From assembly GCA_032718475.1 (NCBI GenBank), contig JAUCBJ010008230.1, forward strand, positions 62,001-126,000: a DNA stretch of 64,000 nt. The letters are read 5' to 3'. Both the position numbers and the translations under genes were made by a program. The notes beneath the pieces were generated by a model, which saw only the letters and a program-made list of their open reading frames with translations, made no database searches and was not told the origin of the DNA. This DNA is from Nemertoderma westbladi. Taxonomy: Eukaryota; Xenacoelomorpha; Nemertodermatida; Nemertodermatidae. Of the stretch, positions 56,701 through 64,000 are shown piece after piece (the first letter of the stretch is position 1; each line of letters starts with the position of its first letter).

Positions 56701-59700
56701 CACAGGAGATGGATGAAATTTGATTGCGTCGGAACACCCCCTTTTTGAGGCTCTCAGAGTGAAGAGATAAGTAGCCCATCTCCCTGTTAATATTGTTGTG
56801 TTCTAGAATAATTATTATAGTTTCATCGTATTGCCAAAGCGGCTGGAGCCGAAGTTAATATGTGATACAATAATTCACCTCAAATTTCTCAGCTAATTCA
56901 TGAATATAATGAGTATTAAAGCCATGTCAAAATCCTTGGAGTTTTTCAGCAATAATTTATCAAAATATCCTCTGATTTTTTTTCAAAAACCACATCGATT
57001 TTCATATTTATAACTTCTAACCCACTCCACGAGATAGAGAATCTTAAACGAAAGTCATAAGAGAAGGTAACACTTTTATTTATAGAAGTAATCAGCTGTT
57101 CTTTGCTTCGTCTTTCCCCAGGAGATGGATGAATTTTGATTGCGTCGGAACACCCCCTTTTTGAGGCTCTCAGAGTGGATAGATAAGTAGCCTATTTCCC
57201 TGTTAATATTTTTCTGTTGTAGAATATATTTATTATAGTTTCATCGTATTGCTAAAGTGGCTGGAGTTAAAGTTATTATGTAATGCAATAATTCACCTCA
57301 AATATCTCAGCTAGTTCATGAATATAATGAGTATTAAATCCTTGTCAAAATCCTTGGTGTTTTTCAGCAATAATTTATTAAAATCTCCTCTGATTTTTTA
57401 CAAAAAACGACATCGATTTTCATATTCATGACTTTTAACCCACTCCAAGAGATAGACAATCTTAAATGAAAGTCAAAAGAGCAGGTAACCCTTACATTTA
57501 TAGAAGTAATCAGCTGTTCTTTGCTTCGTCTTTCCCCTGGAGATAGATGAATTTTGATTGCGTCGGAACACCCCCTTTTTGAGGCTCTCAGAGTGGACAG
57601 ATAATTAGCCTATTTCCCTGTTAATATTTTTCTGTTGTAGAATATATTTATTATAGTTTCATCGTATTGCTAATGTGGCTGGAGCCAAAGTTAATATGTG
57701 ATACAATAATTCACCTCAAATTTCTCAGCTAATTCATGAATATAATGAGTATTAAAGCCATGCCATGTCAAAATCCTTGGGGTTTTTCAGCAATAATTTA
57801 TCAAAATATCCTCTGGTTTTTTTCAAAAACCACATCGATTTTCATATTTATAACTTCTAACCCAATCCACGAGATAGAGAATCTTAAACGAAAGTCATTA
57901 GAACAGGTAACACTTTCATTTATAGAAGTAATCAGCTGTTCTTTGCTTCGTCTTTCCCCAGGAGATGGATGAATTTTGATTGCGTCGGAACACCCCCTTT
58001 TTGAGGCTCTCAGAGTGGACAGATAAGTAGCCTATTTCCCTGTTAATATTTTTCTGTTGTAGAATATTTATTATAGTTTCATCGTATTGCTAATGTGGCT
58101 GGAGTTAAAGTTATTATGTAATGCAATAATTCACCTCAAATATCTCAGCTAGTTCATGAATATAATGAGTATTAAATCCTTGTCAAAATCCTTGGTGTTT
58201 TTCAGCAATAATTTATTAAAATCTCCTCTGATTTTTTACAAAAAACGACATCGATTTTCATATTCATGACTTCTAACCCACTCCACGAGATAGAGAATCT
58301 TAAACGAAAGTCATAAGAACAGGTAACACTTACATTTATAGAAGTAATCAGCTGTTCTTTGCTTCGTCTTTCCCCTGGAGATGGATGAAATTTGATTGCG
58401 TCGGAACACCCTCTTTTTGGGGCTCTCAGAGTGAAGAGATAAGTAGCCTATCTCCCTGTTAATATTGTTGTGTTCTAGAATATTTATTATAGTTTCATCG
58501 TATTGCCAAAGCGGCTGGAGCCGAAGTTAATATGTGATACAATAATTCACCTCAAATTTCTCAGCTAATTCATGAATATAATGAGTATTAAAGCCATGTC
58601 ATAATCCTTGGGGTTTTTCAGCAATAATTTATCAAAATATCCTCTGATTTTTTTTCAAAAATCACATCGATTTTCACATTTATAACTTCTAACCCACTCC
58701 ACGAGATAGAGAATCTTAAACAAAAGTCATAAGAATAGGTAACACTTACATTTATAGAAGTAATCAGCTGTTCTTTGCTTCGTCTTTCCCCAGGAGATGG
58801 ATGAATTTTGATTGCGTCGGAACACCCCCTTTTTGAGGCTCTCAGAGTGGACAGATAAGTAGCCTATTTCCCTGTTAATATTTTTCTGTTGTAGAATATT
58901 TATTATAGTTTCATCGTATTGCTAATGTGGCTGGAGTTAAAGTTATTATGTAATGCAATAATTCACCTCAAATATCTCTGTTTTTTCATCACCATAATGA
59001 AGTATTAAAGCCATGTCAAAATCCTTGGGGTTTTTTAGCAATAATTTATCAAAATATCCTCAGATTTTTTACAAAAAACGACATCGATTTTCATATTTAT
59101 AACTTCTAACCCACTCCACGAGATAGAGAATCTTAAACGAAAGTCATAAGAACAGGTAACACTTACATTTATAGAAGTAATCAGCTGTTATTTGCTTTGT
59201 CTTTCCCCAGGAGATGGATGAATTTTGATTGCGTCGGAACACCCCCTTTCTGAGGCTCTCAGAGTGGAGAGATAAGTAGCCTATCTCCCTATTAATATTG
59301 TTGTGTTCTAGAATATTTATTATAGTTTCATCGTATTGCCAAAGCGGCTGGAGCCAAAGTTAATATGTGATACAATAATTCACCTCAAATTTCTCAGCTA
59401 ATTCATGAATATAATGAGTATTAAAGCCATGTCAAAATCCTTGGGGTTTTTCAGCAATAATTTATCAAAATATCCTCTGATTTTTTTCAAAAACCACATC
59501 GATTTTCATATTTATAACTTCTAACCCAATCCACGAGATAGAGAATCTTAAACGAAAGTCATAAGAACAGGTAACACTTTCATTTATAGAAGTAATCAGC
59601 TGTTCTTTGCTTCGTCTTTCCCCAGGAGATGGATGAATTTTGATTGCGTCGGAACACCCCCTTTTTGAGGCTCTCAGAGTGGACAGATAAGTAGCCTATT

Positions 59701-60337
59701 TCCCTGTTAATATTTTTCTGTTGTAGAATATTTATTATAGTTTCATCGTATTGCTAATGTGGCTGGAGTTAAAGTTATTATGTAATGCAATAATTCACCT
59801 CAAATATCTCAGCTAGTTCATGAATATAATGAGTATTAAATCCTTGTCAAAATCCTTGGTGTTTTTCAGCAATAATTTATCAAAATATCCTCTGATTTTT
59901 TTCAAAAACCACATCGATTTTCATATTTATAACTTCTAACCCAATCCACGAGATAGAGAATCTTAAACGAAAGTCATAAGAACAGGTAACACTTTCATTT
60001 ATAGAAGTAATCAGCTGTTCTTTGCTTCGTCTTTCCCCAGGAGATGGATGAATTTTGATTGCGTCGGAACACCCCCTTTTTGAGGCTCTCAGAGTGGACA
60101 GATAAGTAGCCTATCTCCCTGTTAATATTGTTGTGTTCTAGAATATTTCTTATAGTTTCATCGTATTGCCAAAGCGGCTGGAGCCAAAGTTAATATGTAA
60201 TGCAATAATTCACCTCAAATATCTCAGCTATTTCATGAATATAATGAGTATTAAATCCTTGTCAAAATCCTTGGTGTTTTTCAGCAATAATTTATTAAAA
60301 TCTCCTCCGATTTTTTACAAAAAACGACATCGATTTT
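47749..60337. repeat. Satellite block 4: ~30 monomers
   Basis: Landmarks recur every ~415 bp from 48150 to 60166, and no 147-bp truncated units were seen. Subtypes include GCAAAAGCGGCTGAAGCCGA (49384, 52695, 53525; the last two form an 831-bp dimer), GCTAATGTGGCTGGAGTT (49797, 50211, 53110, 53940, 57670, 58088, 58920, 59750) and shortened monomers with TTTTTTTATTGCGTCGG. The pair 50630/51032 recurs at 54355/54758, 3.73 kb apart, showing duplication of nine-monomer segments. An (AAT)n tract replaces normal sequence at 47848-47866. The block ends at 60337, inside ATCGATTTT. Confidence 0.95.
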
Positions 60338-60936
60338 TATATAATTATATCCTCATAAAAGCCGTGGATTTTCAAAATTTAATTTTGTTCGAATTAACTT
60401 GTTATAAAGATTACATTAAGTCCTCATTTGTAATTACTATAGCTATTTGTATAACATTGTTCAACTGGTTCAGTAGCTCAGTCGGTTAAGCGTTAGAAAA
60501 TTGTGTAGTAGGTATTGAGTTCGAATCCTAGCAAGTGCGAATTATTTTTTGTGCTAAATTTCAACTCATTCAAATTTACCGCTACGATTTAATTGCATCT
60601 GCTTAAGGTAGATTAACCAATGAGATTGCAGTTATTTGATAGTAACCAATGTCGTGCAAGATACGTGTTTGCTGGACCAATGATTATCTTTAAAAACCCC
60701 ATAGAACGCATAGAACAATCGAGATTTATCTCGATTATTGCAGCACAAAATTTGCTATGAAAGGTGCGTTTTGTTTATTAGTTATCACTTCACTTTTCTA
60801 ATCTTACTTCTGATATTCACTTCTTTATTATACTTTAGTAGTTCTTTAGTGTATATTATCTTTATTAGTTATCGTTAAATTTTGTAATAAAGTTAGAAGT
60901 ATTCGCTATATCTGCCCTTTTTTACTATGTTTTCAC
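60338..60936 (+). repeat. Candidate 5' LTR of family 1, copy 2
   Basis: Homologous to 4843-5421. The stem-loop AATCGAG-atttat-CTCGATT (60717-60736) and AATAAA are kept, while the TATA box is decayed. Similarity to copy 1 breaks off after TTTTCAC at 60936. Confidence 0.45.
60468..60540 (+). repeat. tRNA-like sequence, copy 2
   Basis: Box A TAGCTCAGTCGG (60474-60485) and box B GAGTTCGAATCC (60517-60528) are unchanged from copy 1, although the bases between them have diverged and the D-arm now mispairs (GCTC/AAGC). Confidence 0.6.
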
Positions 60937-61106
60937 AAATTTGTATTTGATTAGCTAAGTGCTAATTTTTTTGAATAAAATATTTTGATTTGAACCGCGT
61001 GTAAAATATTTGGAATTGAATACCGGTGTTTAAAAAGGGTTTAAATAACATATTGTACCGGTACAAAATTTTCGTAAAAGTACAACCAAACTCTTTTGTT
61101 TTTCAG

Positions 61107-61284
61107 GATTCAGAGCTCATTTCTAGACTGTAACGGGAGCAAGACCGTGTTTCGCAAGTTTGGGAGATAGATAACTCACAATTTTGGTTGGGAAAATCGC
61201 ACTTCGTCCGCAATGCTGGAAACGGAAAGGTTCATGTCCAGTTTGTATCTGGGAATCTGTTTTTCTGGAGAATTATTGGAGTGG
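61107..61284 (+). other. Candidate leader exon, copy 2
   Basis: Acceptor TTTGTTTTTCAG ends at 61106 and donor GTAAGT is at 61285-61290. It corresponds to 6970-7148 in copy 1. Confidence 0.35.
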
Positions 61285-61467
61285 GTAAGTTCGAAAAGTT
61301 GCATAAATCAGTTAGGCATTACCGTATTAGTTAAAATTATTGTGGGTTCCACTGTCTCAAGTATTTATGCATTCCGTACGATTTCTTTTTTATTGCTGAA
61401 TTAGTCCGTATTATTTGTGTTTAATTTATATATTTGATAACGTATATCGTTATCCGATTTATTTGTT

Positions 61468-61588
61468 ATAAAATTGGCCGTTAGGCTAATTTTATTATAT
61501 ACTTACCGTGACATTTATTTGCTGTGAAATTGGCCGCTAGGCTAATTTTATCCATTTGATATAAAATCGGCCGGTAGGCTAATTTTAT
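61468..61588 (+). repeat. Three tandem stem-loops upstream of gag, copy 2
   Basis: Units lie at 61468-61495 (loop GTTA), 61525-61550 (loop GCTA) and 61561-61588 (loop GGTA). The loops of units 1 and 2 differ from copy 1. The one stem difference (A to G in unit 2) still allows a G-U pair. Confidence 0.7.
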
Positions 61589-61674
61589 ATGACTGTAATT
61601 AGTACCGTTTAGATATAAATACGGTAAATTTGATACTTTGACACTCACATTTTACTTGACTTACAATTACCGAA

Positions 61675-62883
61675 ATGAGTGACAAACAAGACTATACGAA
61701 GAATACACCTACCGACTATGACTCATGTGACGCGGATAAGTCAGTAGCGGAAGAACCACAGGGGAAGACTCGTGAGCCTACCGAACCTACACCGTGTGCG
61801 TCACCAGTACATCCAATGGGAGTACCGGATGCCGTAGTACGAGGCGACGGCAGGACTGAGGATTTTCTAACGGTCCCGCAACCTAGACACAGGGAAACGG
61901 ACATGGTAAGTTCAGTAGGAAGCCAATAGAGCGTAGTTAGAAGCGTCGGAGAATACATGGCACATATTACCAGGAGTATTGGAGAAGGCCAACGCATATT
62001 AGACGAGTTGACCGCTCCGATGTCTCGGTTCAAGTTTTATACCCTACAGGTTAGAGTACAAAGTAAAGTACATAAGTCCGTAGATACCCTAATCAGTCTA
62101 CAAGATCTAGCCAGACAAAGACAGGATGTGGACACTCAATTTAGAATCCTCGAGAAATTAATGATCGCCAGGGAGAAACTAATTCAGTTTAAGTTGACCG
62201 TTAGACAGATACAACAAGAGCAAGCGAATCAGTTGCTAGGTGAGTCAGTTTCCGACGAACTATTACAACCCAAGGAAGAACAAGAACAGTACAGACTGGA
62301 TGGACAATTGAAATACCTGACGGATCACTTACGGTTGTGCGGCGAAGACGTCGGCGATTTGGAAACCGTGCCGGAAACTACGAGGGAAACTTCACCCGTA
62401 CAAATCGAACTGGCACCGGGAATATTGGATCAATCACTGGTGAGTATTCGCAGCGAAATTGGCGAGGTGAGTATGGTAACGTCAGAAATTTCTCGACAGC
62501 AACAACAGTTCGACAGACAACAACGAGACATGGAGGAACAAACTCAACTGCTAATGATACAAGCAGCAGTAGAGGAAGAGAAACTACGTGTTGCGAATGT
62601 TGCAAGAATCTCTCATCTGCAAGAACAAGCTGAGTTGGAAGCAGCCGAAATGGAAAGGTTAGAGTTGGACATTGCACAACAAGCGGCAGCGGCCGAGTTA
62701 GCGCAACGAACAGCAGCGGCCGAGTTAGAGTGACAAGCGGCAGCGGCAGCAGCAGCGTCCGAGTTAGAGCGACAAAGGTTAGCTTCAGAAGCAAGAACCG
62801 AAATGAAAAAACGGCAAATAAAGGCTCAAACAGCTATACGATTAGCGGAGCTCGAGGCGCAACAACAACAGACGGAACAATGA
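61675..62883 (+). pseudogene. gag: Gag N-terminal region, family 1 copy 2
   Basis: It starts at the same ATG as copy 1 and is clearly homologous along its length. TAG at 61927-61929 ends the first 84 codons, TGA at 62731-62733 replaces a CGA codon of copy 1, and the shared TGA lies at 62881-62883. The coiled-coil portion (61957-62733) is otherwise open. Confidence 0.8.
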
Positions 62884-64000
62884 GAGAAGGAAGCTAAACT
62901 TCATTTCGAACTCGAAAGGAAGGCGAGAGAATTAGCCAACGCCAAAGAGGATTTAGATCTCAAAGCCCGCGATCGATCAATGAGATCTCGAGACGGACAC
63001 GATCTAGACTGGATAGAGGTAAGGCATCGTTAAATTCAGGAACGAATGAAGGAAGGAAGTGTAGGAGCACCTGAACGAGAATGAGAATTGGTTAAGGACT
63101 TATGTCAACGATTTCCTCAAGTAACTCCAATGTTTGCACCAATTACGACCAAAGAACCTGTTTCGATTGCGGGTAGTAGTAATATTTCTCCTATCCATGG
63201 TGCGACGGAGCACAGGTTTGTTATTCCGGACAAGTTTATACCGCCAAGAGCAACGTCATCGCCTATTCCAAAAGTCAAGGTAAGTAACCCGCCGATTACC
63301 GATTGTAGTAGTTTATTGGCAGGGACTGCATTACTGACAACTAAACAGGTGAGTCAACCTTCGACACCCCAACCTGTTACGCACAACGTAGATCCGATCG
63401 CATTTAGATCTAAGAGGACTTTGGATTCGAACGCCATTACGCGACCACAGATTCAGTTTACATCGCAATCTACAACTTTGAGGAAGACTTGCGAGCCTAC
63501 CAAACAACGGAAACTAGTGGGTGATGTTTCCAAACGGAATGTTAGAATTCGGACAACACAACGGACGCGAGCACGTCGGCCACCGTATCCAGGTGATAGT
63601 AGTACTTCAAGCAAATCGGATTACCCGGAACGCGAAGTGTTTAGAACAGGAGCGGCCGATGAATGCAAATGCGAGCGTTCAGATAATTCCTTTATGAATA
63701 ATCCTCCACAAAATACACCAACACAGAAAGCGTTACAACCAACGGACGCAATTAGTACGCAACAATTCGCCGACCTAATGCAACCAGTTGTCAACAAGTT
63801 GGCCCAGATTGAGGAACGCCTAGAGGAAGTTCAAACCGATAGTTAGAGAAATACCGAATTCGAACACAATAGAAACTTTGAGGAAGACTTGCGAGCCTAC
63901 CAAACAACGGAAACTAGTGGGTGATGTTTCCAAACGGAATGTTAGAATTCGGACAACACAACGGACGCGAGCACGTCGGCCACCGTATCCAGGTGATAGT
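62884..64000 (+). pseudogene. gag: Gag middle region, family 1 copy 2, reaching the window edge
   Basis: Homologous to 8720-9800 of copy 1. TAA at 63034-63036 and TGA at 63082-63084 stand where copy 1 has CAA and CGA (C-to-T changes). The longest open part is 63088-63846 and ends at TAG 63844, where copy 1 has TCG. Beyond that the sequence jumps into a second copy of the Thr/Arg-rich linker. Confidence 0.7.
63475..64000 (+). repeat. 402-bp tandem duplication at the right edge
   Basis: ACTTTGAGGAAGACTTGCGA begins at 63475 and again at 63877. The 124 bases visible in the second copy match the first without a difference that I could see. The period is 134 codons. Confidence 0.8.

Larger units (their letters stand above)
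60338..64000 (+). mobile_element. Family 1 Bel/Pao retrotransposon, copy 2 (cut by the window edge)
   Basis: It is collinear with copy 1 from 4843, except for a missing 1.38-kb leader segment (copy 1 positions 5421-6799), which takes the candidate primer binding site with it. The gag region is present but has stops at 61927, 62731, 62881, 63034, 63082 and 63844. A 402-bp in-frame tandem duplication lies at the right edge. It enters the satellite at a different monomer phase from copy 1. Confidence 0.9.

Noticed and set aside
3620-60337. CENP-B box in the satellite
   Set aside because: I looked for a TTCG....AAACGGG-type 17-mer and saw none in the consensus monomer, so a centromere role rests on organisation only.

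Overview
This window reads as repetitive DNA from the nuclear genome of an invertebrate animal. There are no operons or ribosome binding sites. The dominant genes belong to Bel/Pao LTR retrotransposons, a group known from metazoans, and intron-type splice signals appear in one retroelement leader. No single-copy host gene can be defended. The species cannot be named from the sequence.

Layout: 1-3619 is mostly non-coding, with the tail of an unknown ORF at the left edge and several short repeats that may be the 3' part of another retroelement. A satellite with a ~415-bp monomer (about 70 copies in the window) then occupies 3620-4842, 16287-22689, 24288-35026 and 47749-60337. Four insertions interrupt it. 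(a) Family 1, copy 1 (4843-16286) is a Bel/Pao element with candidate 5' LTR, leader, gag, protease, RT, RNase H and integrase, on the + strand, broken by in-frame stops and a frameshift and cut off at its 3' end. (b) A 1,590-bp piggyBac-like non-autonomous element (22694-24283) is flanked by TTAA. (c) Family 2 (35032-47743, - strand) is a Bel/Pao element with both LTRs, a polypurine tract and a 5-bp target duplication GGAGT. (d) Family 1, copy 2 (60338-end) is more decayed and runs off the right edge.

The most unusual object is the family 2 element. Its pol is open through RNase H and stops where integrase should begin. The rest of the element holds a TAC-GTA minisatellite and then a separate reading frame with a divergent 3'-5' exonuclease-like domain, a charged coiled-coil region and three CCHC zinc knuckles. 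Perfect LTR ends and a clean target duplication show it moved as a unit, so integrase was probably supplied in trans, or was lost after insertion.

The two family 1 copies can be compared with each other. Both keep the same in-frame TGA in gag, three tandem stem-loops just upstream of gag, and a candidate leader exon with good splice sites. The satellite has higher-order organisation (a 1.39-kb unit marked by a truncated 147-bp monomer), as in centromeric or other heterochromatic arrays.
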